DNA of 64,000 nt, taken from positions 10,215,941 through 10,279,940 of the forward strand of contig OY754339.1 in the NCBI GenBank assembly GCA_963573305.1, written 5' to 3'. Position 1 is the first letter of the stretch; every line of letters starts with the position of its first letter. This document shows, piece after piece, positions 23,260 through 36,200 of the stretch. The translations under genes and the position numbers were made by a program. The stretch is from Pyrrhosoma nymphula. Taxonomy: Eukaryota > Arthropoda > Insecta > Odonata > Coenagrionidae. The notes below the pieces were generated by a model. It was given only the letters and a program-made list of their open reading frames with translations, did no database searches and was not told the origin of the DNA.

Positions 23260-24640
23260 TTAAAGCGTTGAAATATTTCGTGAAATTAAATATTCATCAC
23301 TGAATCCAAAAACAGCTAACTCTTATGTTCAAAATTAGGATTAGAATTAGCATGGGCATTAATTCCGAAATTGTTCAATTCTGCTCTCACTCTCAAACTC
23401 CTCTACAGAGTGCCTTATCTATCTAATATTTTCAATTTTGATCTTCTAGGGTAACATTAAATATTCTTTGTTATTTAAAAGAAGTTTCCAACCTATAGTT
23501 TAAAAGATGTTTATACCTACAGTAAACCAAGCTTTTTGTAGTCATTATTGCAATATACATTTTGGTAACAAAAGGTTTTTTTCCAAAATAAATATATTGA
23601 GTATAATATAACAAATATTTGAATAGTGCACCTAAAATATAGGAAAGGAATAATAATAGTTTATTTTTATGATGCATGCCCAATAACTTCCATATTATGC
23701 TTCCGATACTGCCGTATGACAGTAGTCTAGACTGTCCCTCTTTCAGGACTCGTGCCCAAAGACCTATGCACTTCGATATCAACCGATAAATGATTTTCTC
23801 TAAGATAACTAAATAAATCAAAAATATGCATCACATCTGTAATATAAGAGTCCTCGACACCAATGAGTGTGCGAATTTAAACCAAAAAATAGTTATATGT
23901 ATACAAAATGAAGATTGACTAATTAAAACTGTGTCAGATCACGTACTGGATAAATTAGAAACGTCAATTATCCTCCCAAGCAAAACCTATCAAGTAAATC
24001 AAAATAAAGTAAGCCGAGGCCGTGGCCCGACGGAACGGAGTGTTGTGTGCTGCGGAAATGGAATTGAGAGATGCAGCCTAAGTCAAGTTTAGGGTGGTTT
24101 TGAGGATGTGGATGCTGGAGCAATGAGGATGATGGGAACGTGTGGTGAGGCACAGATGCTTGGGAGTGGAGGGAGTGAGGTTGGGATGCCGCCTCGGCTG
24201 CGGTTTGCCGCCTCCATCGCTCAAGAGACCACGAGAGGCGACCGCGCCTCTGGGAAGATAAGGGCACCCTTGGGGGAAGACGGCAGGAGTCTGTGATGCG
24301 CTGGAAGATGGTCGTTAAGGGCTCACGTGTGCGCTTGAGGGAGAGTGGGCCGCTGGGAAGACAAAGGGTAAGGAGAGGGAATTGGGGGTTTAGGGGTGTG
24401 ATCACCGTGAAGAGCGTGACGTGGATTTTAAGAAGGGGCGTGGCACTTCATCTCTCCTCCACATTGCTTTTCTCCTCCCCCACTCCCCCACCTCCAGTCC
24501 GTGATGAAGCTGAAATTGTTGTTTGAGCGTCGCGGTTTCACTTTCCACACTACAACTGAATAAAATTAACGGAAATAGGCTTTTCCATCGGGTAGTGTAC
24601 TACATCTCGTGAGAGACGGACGTTCGATTACACGCCGGAG
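23260..24640. other. Non-coding DNA with GC-rich patch
   Basis: 23260-23960 is AT-rich; a 116-codon minus frame at 23471-23821 is hydrophobic but unrecognised and probably compositional. 24020-24520 is GC-richer and open on both strands with low-complexity products. No repeats or domains were recognised. Confidence 0.4.
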
Positions 24641-24644
24641 AGGT

Positions 24645-24835
24645 TCTTTTGTTACCGGTTCCGGTGGTGGTGGGGTAAATTCCTTGCCTGCTAACCCTAG
24701 GGTCATGGGTTTTAACCCCACCTGGATAAGCTTTTCACCTCCCTGGGAATGGCAGTGCGTGTTCGTTCGTTGTTACCAGTTAAAATGCATTAAAAATTCC
24801 GTGGAAACTTATTAAGGATAGTGTGAAGTAAATTA
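24645..24835 (+). repeat. tRNA-headed SINE, family B copy 1
   Basis: CCGGTGGTGGTGGGGTAAATTCC acts as an A-box-like segment; GCCTGCTAACCC and GGTCATGGGTTTTAACCCC (B-box-like) follow. The same order occurs at 45203-45375 (GGTGGTGGCGGGGCAACG, CTGCTAACCC, GGTCCCGCG), then a CCTCCC(A/T)GGG word and TTGTTACCAGTT/TTGTTGCTAGTT in both. The shared body past the tRNA head shows that they are copies of one retroposon. Confidence 0.65.
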
Positions 24836-25184
24836 AAAATCCTGGCCGAGTCAGTTGATTTTTTAAATTACGAATTTCATCCCTTTGGCATTATGTCTTT
24901 TCTTCCATGCACGTGACTGTGTATTATTTTGCTAGTGAATCATTCAAGCATTTTTTTGCAATGATTTCGGTTTAAAATGTATGTCGTAATAATGCGACAA
25001 TGTTTGGGTTTTCCTCTGCGACAGTGGAAGATATTTTCTGTTTGTATCGTGGACTGAAGACGAGAACATCTAGTTTTTGCACTACTTCGCTTTGAAGTAA
25101 TAACATGGATTGAAATGTACCTAGCAAACACCTGTCCGACAACAAGAATATTTGGGTTCTGTTCTCGGTCAAGTCGGTTGTTGG

Positions 25185-25350
25185 AACAGGTTATGAGGAG
25201 CAAATGCTTCCTGAAGGCCGTGATATAGGGGAGGATTTTTAGTACGTGGGGAAGGGGAAGAAAGAAAATAGGCTTTGTGGACGGGATGAAGTGAGGTAGT
25301 AGTTATGATGAAATGAAGAAAGAAATCATGTAAAGAGATAGACGACCGCG
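25185..25350 (+). pseudogene. RTE-like LINE polyprotein C-terminal fragment
   Basis: The plus strand reads VMRSKCFLKAV, a stop, then WGRGRKKIGFVDGMK and YDEMKKEI. The same arrangement occurs at 51105-51365 (MRGDGLLIAAIDGR, GRGGKRKCFIDEMK, HAEMKKEI). This is the basic tail found after the reverse transcriptase in RTE-type and related LINEs (LGH..R...L...I.G...G.R.RGR...). Stops make it non-functional. The minus-strand frames here are shadows. Confidence 0.6.
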
Positions 25351-25559
25351 CCTGTAAATTTGAGGAGGATTGTATTTCCTCTATTTTATTTAAATTGTCC
25401 AAAAACGGTAGATTACCAAAATATATCAATCAATCAATCCTCACCCTATCTTTCTTATGTCAAATAAAGGACTTCTCAGGGACCTCATACATAATACATT
25501 ATTAATTGTTTCTCGCGTACCCATTGTTCAACATGGTACAAGGAACTCACGCAGCTAAA

Positions 25560-25870
25560 GACGCGATCAGAAAAATTGAACATGATCAGGAACTGAGGAA
25601 AAAAGTAATGGTTGCGACGCAACGTAAGAGTAAAGGGCGAAGAATGGAATAAAGTGTCAAACCTATTATGGCGTTGAATGGTGCGGAAACCTGGACTCTG
25701 AGGGAAGAGGATAAGAGTAGGCAAGGAGGATAGAGAAGGCTCGATGGACCATGAGGAAGACAAACGAAGGGGAAACAAATGGGTTGGCGTCGTAGGTGAG
25801 TAAAGATAGTGGCTTGAGGATATTAGGAGCAGGCTGGAGCCGGTAAGGAGGAGACACGATTTCTTACAGC
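25560..25870 (+). pseudogene. RTE-like LINE fragment (GAETWTL region)
   Basis: The plus strand contains IMALNGAETWTLREEDKSR (25666-25720), matching the YG.ETWTL..ED.RRLEAFE motif downstream of RT in RTE-like LINEs. MRKTNEGE and VLRILGAG-like pieces follow in other frames. In a live element this segment precedes the basic tail seen at 25185-25350, yet here it lies after it, so these are two insertions or a rearranged copy. Confidence 0.6.
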
Positions 25871-25879
25871 CTCTACAGA

Positions 25880-28800
25880 TTGAAGGACATTGAAATGTCC
25901 AAATAACTGTGGAACTAATCGCATAGAAATTTAATAGTCACCTGCTAGGGATCACACGAATGTGCTCAATTCACAATGAAATGACAAATGACTTTTTTGG
26001 TGAATTTTCATACTTTTGGTAGGATTATGGTGAGCGGGGATGGGAAGAAAAAAAAACAGCCCTCAGAGATGGGATGCAGAGTGGTAAGACGAATGTAGAT
26101 CTAAAAGATCTATTATAACTATATATATATCCGTCTAAACCTGTGCTAATCTCTAATAAGCAAGAAGATTTCCATTCAAGTTTAGCTTAGATCGGATCGA
26201 AGCCTTTAGCCAAAATTCAGCAAATTCAGCAAAAGCGAGCGGCATTGAGAGGTCCGATGAACGTTGGCGAAACAGGTAAGAATAGAACTGTTGTTAGATA
26301 GCAATCTCTAGGTAAACTATGATTACCACCGGATACTCTGTAAACAGTTAACCAACTCGTTAAAACTGCAATATTAGAAAGATATGTATTTTACAGCACA
26401 AAAGATGCCAAATTTCAACTAACCATAATTTACGCCATTACTAAAAATAAAAAGTGACGGATGCGACAGTCAAAGTTCATTTATTTTAAACACACCCATC
26501 AATGCATATCATCTCTAATTTGGATCTTTTTTGGAAAACGCTTCCAAGTAAGAAGGGTATACATCTATTAAAGACCAACTGCGCAGTGATGTTGCGAATT
26601 GTGCAGCGCACAAAAAGGATTATAAATTACCCTATAGTAATAATAACCTTACCTTCAATTACACACATGACTTAGCTGAATTGAATATATCCCCAACTGA
26701 ACGATTGCAGCTAGCTCTATAGATGCCAAATGGTATGGAGAAGCGTCTAGCTTAATAATGATTCCTAGCAAGTACATATACCTATAGGTGCCTCGAATTT
26801 TGTTAATAAATAGATATAATAAATGGTTTTAGGCTTTCCCAAAGAATAATTCTGGTGCATTGTTCACGTTTTTACCACCGGGTTTGTCTTCTTGATGGCT
26901 GGGATTTCAACGAGGGATTATCTTATCATATTAAGGTGTGTAGATGCCATCTACAACCCTGAAGGTGATAGGAAAGTCTCCTGTCGGGTATTTACTCATT
27001 AAACACAGTATAGGAAGTGTTCAGTTTCGATTATCTTAATTCTAAAATAGCAGACCAAGGCGAGAAAAATTAACTTAACAAAATCAAACACGCCTGTAAA
27101 TTCACCATGATTAATAATTACAAGGAACCCTGAACAAGAGAATATGCTAAATTAAAGTTTTACAAGAGAGTGGTAGTTTAAGTACAACAGGACGGTAGCG
27201 GGACGTGGGTTCTCAATAAAAAAGAGAGACTGAAAAAACATCACGTCAGCCGAAATGAGCTTCCTAAGAACAGTAGAAGGTAAAATATGACATGGAAACA
27301 TAATAGAAAATGTAAACATTTTAACATAAATGAAAAAATAACTGAACCCAAAGAAAAAAGATTCAATCATTTGGGAAAATTGCAGCAGAACCGTCGTCTC
27401 CCCATAATTACCTTGGGATATGACCCTAGTGACCATCTCAATGCCGGTCATGACCAAGGCAAAGATGTTTTAAGGAACAGGCTACGCAGCCTAGCTCAAG
27501 AGGTTAAGGAGACTTACATTAAACGGTAGATCATCTCCAATGACGCAACAATGACGAAGTTATCCGTCTACTAAGCACTTGTTCAGTTTCGGAAGCGGCT
27601 TGTGTGAGTTGAAAGACTGAAGAGACAGATGGAGTTAGAGTAGGTACATTATACAGTAGTAGGTTGACACAACGTTGACGACGAAGTGGGCATAGTTGCC
27701 GTCATAGTCGGTGGCTCTTAAGTGATCACGTGTGCGTGCGACGACGACGGTTACAGACGTGTTTCCTCCTCGAATCGAACTGGCATGTTTTTCGGTGAAT
27801 GGACGCGGTGATGGACGTGGACAGAGCGGTGTGATCGGAATGGGTAAGCGGGTGATGGACCTCTCGACGGAGAGGGTGTCTGGTGCCCCACCGACCAACA
27901 ACACCCCCCTCTTCACGGTTCGTAACTTGCGGTCCCACGGTTTCCGAATTCGGGTCCGAGTTCCACGCGGTGAAGGAAGGAAATGGATTTCGGGTTATTT
28001 TTGGGGGTCAAGTGTGGTGGGAATGTGGTTTGGATGAGCAATCGCTCACCTGATACAGTTTTTATCAACATCGTCACGTTCATGACGCTATAACGATCCT
28101 GAAAATCGCTAGGAAATTAGATATGTAATCGTTTTTATTTAGTCATTATATTATACTTTCAAGGTGCCAATACATGGCCATTCACAAGTTACCTTGAAAC
28201 AGCTTGATGAAGATATCATTTGGCATTAATTTCGAGCAATTAGGCCTCATCATATAGAAAAAGGTGATAGCAAAATAACAGCCACTTTGCAACGTGCTAT
28301 GTTCCAAAAATATACCAGCAATTTTACATGGGAATTTGTACGGCTATGCGTTCCAGAGATACTGAATATAAAAAATCATGAATGTATGGCAAAAATATTT
28401 TTCCAGAATATTAAATGTGTAGTTTTTATGCTTTCTCATATTTTTTTAAAATAAATAAATTACTCTCCTTAGTAATTAGAAAAAAAATCACAAAAATAGG
28501 TTGTGAAGGCATTTCAAGCGTGCGACATGAAAAAAGTCAGGTAAAAAACTTATATTGCATATTTAGTTTAATATTGAGAGTTTCATTCAAATCAAAATAT
28601 ATTTGCATTATTTATGTACAACATTAACTTAATGCTTCTTACAGCTGCTAAAATAAAAAAGTTACTTTGAATATGATATCCATTATGACTACGGAAAATT
28701 CTTGCTAAAACTACTTTAACCCTTTCTCGTTGTGTACTGGGCCAGCCAAGAAATCTCCTCATTTCGTTCCAATCAAATGTCGGGTGAGCCCAAGCAATGG

Positions 28801-31030
28801 TTCAATCGTTGCGTATCGTGGTGTTTAACACTATTTTCATGATTTATTTTTTAAAATCGAGAATTTCAACTAATAGTAGTAACTCTATAGGTATTATCGA
28901 TGTAAAGTTAAAACGAAATGTATCCATTAATTATTTGTGAGGTTAAAATATAAAAATATCATTTTTTAAATAGGAGAATATTTATTTAGTTTAATATTCC
29001 GAAGTGAAATAGTAAGAAAAATGATTTTGGAGTGAAAGAGTTTAAACATTAATGTTTCCAGATATTTTTAATACATTTTAATTAATGCTTTCTTTTGAAC
29101 ATATAATTCAATATTCCTCTCGTAGAATTTGATAAAGTGACAATTGATCCATAATGGAAATAGCAAAAATGGCCGTTTATTGATGTAATACGATTTTGGT
29201 TAAATTGCCGTAAAAATATTAATATTTTTGTATCCTTTTTATTTTTTTAAGCATAAAATGGAAGCCATATCTCTGCGTTCTGTTAACGAAGCAGCTTTAA
29301 AAAAACGAATGTCCCTCTTAACCACCAAAGGCTGGATAAAAGATATACCTTTGCTATCACTTTGCCCCCATAATTCAAATGCCATTAAAACATCACATTA
29401 AAATGCATGACATGCCAATCGACCAACTAAACTTTCACAGGTACAGGTGAGCGATGGAAAGAGAAATCATTCTATCGTTTACCACGATTCAAATGCTATA
29501 TTTAGCAATGCTTTTACAATTAATCATGGGTCATATTTCATTTCACTACATCACACTCAAAGACTAACAAAATGAACATGCTTAGGAGATTTTTGAGCGT
29601 CTGTGCAAAATTTTATGCTTTAAAATCCTGTTTTTATTATTTTTTTAAAATTAAATATTTGGGGATTATTTTAAAATTAATTTAAGTTATCAAATTAAAT
29701 TATTTTGCCAAAATGGCTCACTCAGTATTAAAATATCCTTGTTAATATTATGGTCTTTGCACGACCATTACAGCTCGCTGTTTGTCTTTTCGTTTTAACT
29801 ATGAAAATATAAATTTTAAATGTATTCGTAATTTTCGAATAATTTCATTATTTTATGCTGAATAATTATTAATTTTCCAAAAAAATATTTCGCGGCTCTA
29901 TGATTTTCATTTATTCTTCGCTATCGATTCGTTTATCTTGGGCTTTAATCATTTCTTTTTGCATGTTTCAAGTTTTCTCATTTCATTTTCATGCTCGAAG
30001 TACCAGAATGATTAATTAATAAATGAGAATTTTTTAACTTTATTTTTCACCTCGATGTTTGAGTCGCTATGCTTGAATGAAGCCCTTATGTGTAAATATG
30101 CATTTTACCAAGCGCGTTCATTTTTTATCTTCATGCTTGAATGCATGAAATCTTTATCTTTTCCCGAAAAAGCTGTCATGTTAATTCTATAGGAGCGTAA
30201 TTGGATTGGACAATGTCGGTTGCGTTGGTCTATAATACTAAGAGTATTTCACGTCTAACAGTATTGAATGATTTTAGAGCAAAAAAAAATATTTTTTCAA
30301 AAATATCGAAGAGTTCTTACATGAGAATATCAAATTACATTAGGTGTTTTCTGCGTTCGACGAGAAAGAAATAAGTCATCTTCAAGCCTCAAATAAGCAT
30401 ACTTAGTAAATTACTGAGGATTTAAGTCATAAAAACTTAGGTTTTTCGTTATTGGTATCGTTGTGTTCACATTATACTTCGAACTACTGCTTAAATTTTG
30501 CAATAAAATTTTAATTAGGTTTTTCTTATGACTAAAGCTACATTTAACGTCAAAAATATTTCCTTAATTATTCCTAAATGTATCAATATATTGATAAGTT
30601 AAAGAAGGACAAAAGACGAATGCATTGATTCCGTCTTTCTCTGACGCATCATATCCATTCTGGCATTCATCGTCACATCGTATTTTATTTGCTAACAATA
30701 ATAATTTAAACTGCGGATGGATTTTCAACAATCCTCGAAAAAATTAAAAGGAGCTACCATAAATATTCATTCAGTTTTTTCTTCGAAGAGTGCAGTTAAT
30801 ATTCGCTAAAAATAAAACACGCATGCTGTGTTGCTCATTCTCCATATTAACGATGTAAAAATGCTCCCAACGTACGTAAATACTGCCCGTATTTCCCGTA
30901 AAGTGTGCTTTAAAAAATTACTGCGTTGGTGTCTAACGATGAATTAGAAGCTCTTGATGCTTATTTTGATAACGAATAGCTGCAGATGTTGAATTTGACA
31001 ATGTTTGCCAAAACGTTAATAATTAATGAA
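25880..31030. other. Long AT-rich stretch without genes
   Basis: Five kilobases with no recognised domain. An (AT)n run sits at 26118-26132. 27650-28030 is GC-richer, with repeated CGACGACGACGG and GATGGACG words and open frames of low complexity on both strands. 28040-31030 is very AT-rich, with homopolymers and two TGCTTGAATG words near 30070 and 30132. I see no repeats shared with the rest of the window. Confidence 0.45.
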
Positions 31031-31060
31031 ATACGTTTGGGGCTATATCAGCTTCCTGTG

Positions 31061-31099
31061 TGACGTCAGGATGTGACGTCCCGTGTGTGACGTCACGTG
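31061..31099. promoter_or_regulatory. Cluster of three CRE-like sites plus an E-box
   Basis: TGACGTCA at 31061-31068, TGACGTC at 31074-31080 and TGACGTCA at 31088-31095 lie 13-14 bp apart. The last overlaps CACGTG (31094-31099). TGACGTCA is the palindromic binding site of CREB/ATF bZIP proteins, and CACGTG is the core bHLH E-box. Three within 35 bp in an AT-rich setting is unlikely by chance. A regulatory element is inferred; no transcription start or gene is visible beside it. Confidence 0.5.
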
Positions 31100-31141
31100 C
31101 CCCGCAGTTCCTGTGGACATAATTTGCTCCACTGTCGGCGT

Positions 31142-31189
31142 CTCTAGCACATAGATGATCTATGTTACGCCTCTAGCACATACATGATC
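31142..31189 (+). repeat. Two-copy direct repeat, 29-bp period
   Basis: CTCTAGCACATAGATGATC (31142-31160) recurs as CTCTAGCACATACATGATC (31171-31189) with one difference. It follows the CRE cluster by about 45 bp and may belong to the same regulatory segment. Confidence 0.85.
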
Positions 31190-31199
31190 CTTACGTTCA

Positions 31200-32940
31200 A
31201 TGTGTACTGGGCTTTACTACTTTTTTCGCTGTTCTACCGCTGCCAACGTCACTCGCCTCCCTTCCTCCACTTGCAGTCCCATCTTTCTCCCCTTTCTCTG
31301 TCCCTTTCTCCCCTTTCTCCTGTGCCTTCTCCTCCGTTCTTTATCGCTGCGAGCGTCCTCTGGAGGCGTGTGCGAAGCGGAGATAAGGAAAAGGAGAGGG
31401 TAGAGACTGCGAAAGGATTTTCGTTGTGGGAGAGAGGAAGGGGATGGAATTGTTTTCAGAGGAAGCGGTCGGTAAGGGAAGACGGCAGGACATTTGCATG
31501 CAAAGGAAAGGAGTAGGAATAGAGGAAAGGAACGGAGAGTAAAAGGCGATGGCAAAATGAAAAAGTACGTCGCATAGAATTTTATCGTGTATAATCATAC
31601 ATATTTTAACGCTGGATCAAACATTCATTTTTGACACGTACCAGAACAGAAAGTTTTAGCATTGTATCTATGAACTTGCAACCTAAATCTAGAACCAATG
31701 GTAATGCGATATATTTTGCAATATATATGCAATGGATACGCTATATATAGAATTCAACACCGTATATCCAGCCCATAGTCAACATGATGGATGGATTTTC
31801 TGCGGAAAAGGAAAGGATCATACCTAAGAATTATTAGCTTCTTAGATTTTAAAAGTGGAAATTAGAGACGAGTTAAAGCCTGCCTTATACTTATGCCAAA
31901 CTCCTCAGTATTTCATTTTAAATGCTTTCGATAGATTAGGATGAAATCAACCAGCTACATATGTTTTCTCAAAGCCCTATTTGCCCGATAAATTTGTACT
32001 TTGTTGAAAATTTATTCTGGAAAACTAAAAGAACCGTCTTTTTAAAATTGTATTTGCTCTTGCTATAACCAATTTTTTTTCTACGAAGTATAATGATACA
32101 TGTGGTGTTGATCAATTGATTAATGATGAAATAGAGTGCAAAACATTTGTCAAAAAACGATTTTTTTTTCATTATGAAAATACATGGTGTTTCTTAGTTT
32201 CTCGCATGAGCCTCTTTTGGCGTAAGATATCGAATTCTGAATTAGCAATATATCCCAAAAAAGGAATGCAATGGACGTGTAACGGAGTAAAATATGACAA
32301 AATGTTCTGAAACGAAATGAAGAGCAGGAAACGGAGAAAATATAGGTGAAGGGGAGCCATCCGACATAAAGGTGACAGACTATTAGGAGCCATTAAAGCA
32401 TTAGATAAAGCAATTTTGGGTGCGTTTTAACGCCCTCCTCTACCCATGTTATACATCGTGAGTAGTCATGAAACCTATCTTTTACCTACAATCCTATGTT
32501 ACTTTTCTTAGACTTATTGAGGCATACTTCTCAATGTATGCCTTCATAAATCTAATCCTAATGGTCAATGTTTACCGTGACTTCGAAAAACTATAGGGAT
32601 ATTTGAAGGTTTTTAAGAGTGAACGTATGTGTGTCAGAGGCCTGATTGGCGAGCAACAGGTTTTGGGGACACCTGTCTTGGAGGGAGATGATGCGCTGTT
32701 TGAAGGGATGCAAAATAAGGTTTTTTTTGTTCGACCGTAATTCCAAAAGTGATAGAACTGCGATATCAGGAGTAACACAAACTTTTTGTGAGGTTAGGTT
32801 GAACCTCAAGCCTCCCCGACGCCAGATTTTGACCACTTAAAATGATCTCCTCCCGCCAGGTTAGACAATGGAGGAAGTTTTAACGTGATGTTAGGCGAAT
32901 TAAGTTATTTAAAATCGTGACATGGTAAAGAATAAACCAC
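31200..32940. other. Pyrimidine-to-purine switch region and AT-rich DNA
   Basis: 31250-31350 is C/T-rich and 31380-31560 is G/A-rich on the plus strand, which opens frames on both strands up to 112 codons. The products are low-complexity Ser/Pro/Arg/Lys sequences, so I do not call genes. 31570-32940 is AT-rich with no recognised features. Confidence 0.4.
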
Positions 32941-32959
32941 TTTGTAATTTACCACTCTG

Positions 32960-33240
32960 TTTTAATATAACACACCGGTTTCGATGTCACAACATCATCA
33001 TCAAAGTTCACCTACGTGTTCCAAATATAGCTTGGTTATTATATAGGACGGGATATAGGGGAGGGGAATATATGGGGAGAGTTATTAGGAGTGGGAGATG
33101 AATAGGTCGGTTGTACGATACAAGGACAACGTAGTCGTGGGAAAGCATAAAAATAATGGCAAAGATTAAAAATTTTGGGATTGGACGTTAAAAAGAGGGG
33201 ACATTTATATCGGAACAATTTCATGTTAAAGTCAATGGCT
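32960..33240 (-). repeat. Penelope-like 3' terminus remnant
   Basis: On the minus strand a C/T-rich stretch (CCCACTCC, CCCCTCCCC) is followed by TTGATGATGATGTTGTG and ACATCGAAACCGGTGTG (about 33006-32969). GATGT pairs with ACATC to give a hairpin between TTGATGA and GAAAC. The layout repeats that of 5265-5620. It resembles the hammerhead-like terminal motif of Penelope-like elements but has T instead of the first core C and one extra base before stem II. Confidence 0.5.
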
Positions 33241-33249
33241 ACGTATTTT

Positions 33250-36200
33250 AAAAGCTGAAATAATTTAAAAATTTTGTAAAGAAAACCTTGCTTAAAAAAC
33301 CTATGTCACAAAAATATAAAACTGAAAGATAAACCTCCCTTTTAGTCACAATCTTACGTAAGTTTTCTAAGATTTTTCTTTTATATAGTTTCTGTTTGAG
33401 GAAGAGACCAATCTCGCAAAAAGTCTTGCATAAATCTTAAATGCTCTTTAAAAATTCAGAATGAGGTGCAAAGCATGGATTGTTCGTGGCAGGGAGGGGA
33501 AAAGAGAATGTTTTTTTTTGCTAGTGAAAGGCAAGGTTTTTCCTTGATAATGTATAAAAGGCGTGAAAATGTAGAATGGAGGAAATTGAGACCTAGCCCA
33601 TTCCTTCTCCCTTATCCGTCGAAGCCTTGCCCAAAAGTAGCAATGTGGGGGGGGGGGGGTTTAAGCCCCTCCGGAGTCTTGCAGAGCCTGCCCGCCCGAG
33701 GTCCACGTGTTGGAATGGAACGGTTGCACTTCATTTCGGTTTACGGCCGCTTAAACGACTTCGAGAAACGCGAAACAACTCCCAAGCCTCGGGGATGATG
33801 GGCAGAGGGTGGTGATGCTGGAGTAAAGAGGGTGGTGATGGGAGGGAGGGGGGATGTTTGGTGGTGAATGGCAGGGGGGGGCAGTGAGGATATGCAAAAG
33901 AATAACGGGGGCAGTAGATCAGGGAATGTGGGAAGATTCAGATGTGTGGTGAAAGAAGCGCGGATCACCCATTATGTGATGTTGCAAGACTACCTTGCTA
34001 ATAACTCACCAATACATTAAGTCCTCTACAGTATATAAAATGTATCAGTAATCAAGGCAAAAGAAAATCAAGTTCGTATAGTACATGCAACATTTCGTGA
34101 ATTTCGACAATACCTATGGACTAAAGATACGGAATTTCCCCACATAATGAAACTTTATTACAATCTTGGATTACCATCAGGCGATGAAACATATTGCATT
34201 TAAGGTCGTAATTAAATTTTTCTATATTTGTCATAAAATGCATAAGAGTTATAAACTAACTATGCAACTAAAAAATAATATATGCTAAGCCCATGCATTT
34301 CCTAAGGGTGAATTTTAAAATAAAATTAACTCATTTATGCCCAACGTCAACTTTATTTGGCAATAGGTTCAATCTTCTTCAAAAAATTCATTCCTACTCC
34401 CAAATTGGTGAATCCTCATTTTTCAGTATTTTTACTCAATGTTTTATCATTTTAAAATACTTAATCTACACCATTTCACTGCGTTAAGTTATAAGTTATG
34501 ATGCAAAATTTTGCATATGAAAAGTACATGCAAACGGAAACATAGGTAAATGTAAAAATACCTGACTGCACCTTATCCAGCGTGCGTTTTAGCATATAAC
34601 AGCTGACGCATTTTTTATTATATAAAACGTAATAATTTTAGCGAAAAAAAAATTAAAAATTATTTCAGCTCTTTTATCTCTATGTTGTCCAGTGTCAATG
34701 TTTTGAGTCCTTTATTTTTTTTAAATCCGTAAAAAGGAAGATTTTGTATTTTTACATGCATTATGTTTATTTCTCAGTACCACTCAGAGGAGAGTTAATT
34801 TGCCAGAATTAAAATAGGTTAACCTTTGATATTATTTTTCTTGAAAATAATATGAGTGAAACTAAAATTTTACGATAGTTATCAACATTGTATACCTTGG
34901 AACATGACTGACTTAAGAAAGGTTCTCTAGTAAATCATGAAATGTATTTCATATAAATCTGGCTGAATGCTTGTAATTATTTATAAATAATGGAAGCTGA
35001 GTATAATTTTTATTTGTACCCCTTGGATAATAATTTGGTTAATATTAAGTGGATTTAATTATCTCACTTTTTCGTAGTTGTGCAAAATTTCCGTTATCAT
35101 TTTGGCATAAATTTATTTCTCCTTCTTGTATTCCGAGTACCGATAAAGTTTGGAGTTAAGTAATCTTAAGCGCTATTGAGCTCAATATAAATTATACTTT
35201 GGTACTTCTCGAACTATGCCCCTTTATTATAGCTTATACTTCAAATTCTACATTCAAACACTGCTTGGTTAACCATTGAGGCTTGAAATGACGTGAGGAT
35301 AATTGCACTGGGAAATAACACCATCTGACGTCAATAACTTGAGGTCAAAAATAACAATAGGTAAAACTTGGATTAGTATTTATCATACCAATATAAATGC
35401 CATTGTCACAAAAAACTGCGAACGAGAATTCAATTTTCCTGGGAAATAGAACGGTGATAAGGATAAGATTGTTTTTCAAGTTCCTCTAAGTAAGAGTTGG
35501 CGAATAGCTACAGAAACTGGATTAAAAATTCATTAATTCAATATAAATGGCGCTGTATCGGTGTATGTTCAAAAACTTGTTCATTTAAAATATATCCGTG
35601 GGATTACTTGCCTATTTTGAATTTGAATTTTGATTTTTACAGCTAAAGCTTTTCACCACTGACAGTCGTTTTTTTTCAGTCAATGCAAACGATAAGGTGG
35701 TATTCAGTATTCGTTTTGACCCACATCCGGTCTCTGACTCCTTTTTACAATGCAGATGTTGCTGACATTCATTTTGAAAAAAATAATATTTACTTTATTG
35801 TTGCACCACCATTTATTTTTCAAGTGAAATCGGTGAAGTACGGAAATATATTAGCCAAACATGAAACGCATTATTTTATTTCAAAATTCACTAAGCGCCT
35901 TTTTCCCAATAAAATGCTTTTGATCAATGAGAAAAATTTAAATCAGTTAAACTTTAGCTTTAAAATGTATTGATTTTGTAAATTGTGATACATTACATTG
36001 TCTATTTTGTTGTCGAGACGTTTAGGCATTTAATGAGATATTCCACTCATTTATTGGTAGTATTATGGCCCAGGCGAAACGGATAATCTCTTATTATATA
36101 GGTTTAATTGTTCCCAGAACTAATCAGTTTACAATTCGTGAGATCCAGAACAGACAGATCAACAAATGTTTTGGGGAAAAATGTATTATTTGGATTGGAG

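Noticed and set aside
31184..31598. Cluster of frames up to 112 codons after the CRE cluster
   Set aside because: A C/T-rich to G/A-rich switch opens frames on both strands. The products are low-complexity, so I did not call a gene despite the nearby regulatory-looking sites.
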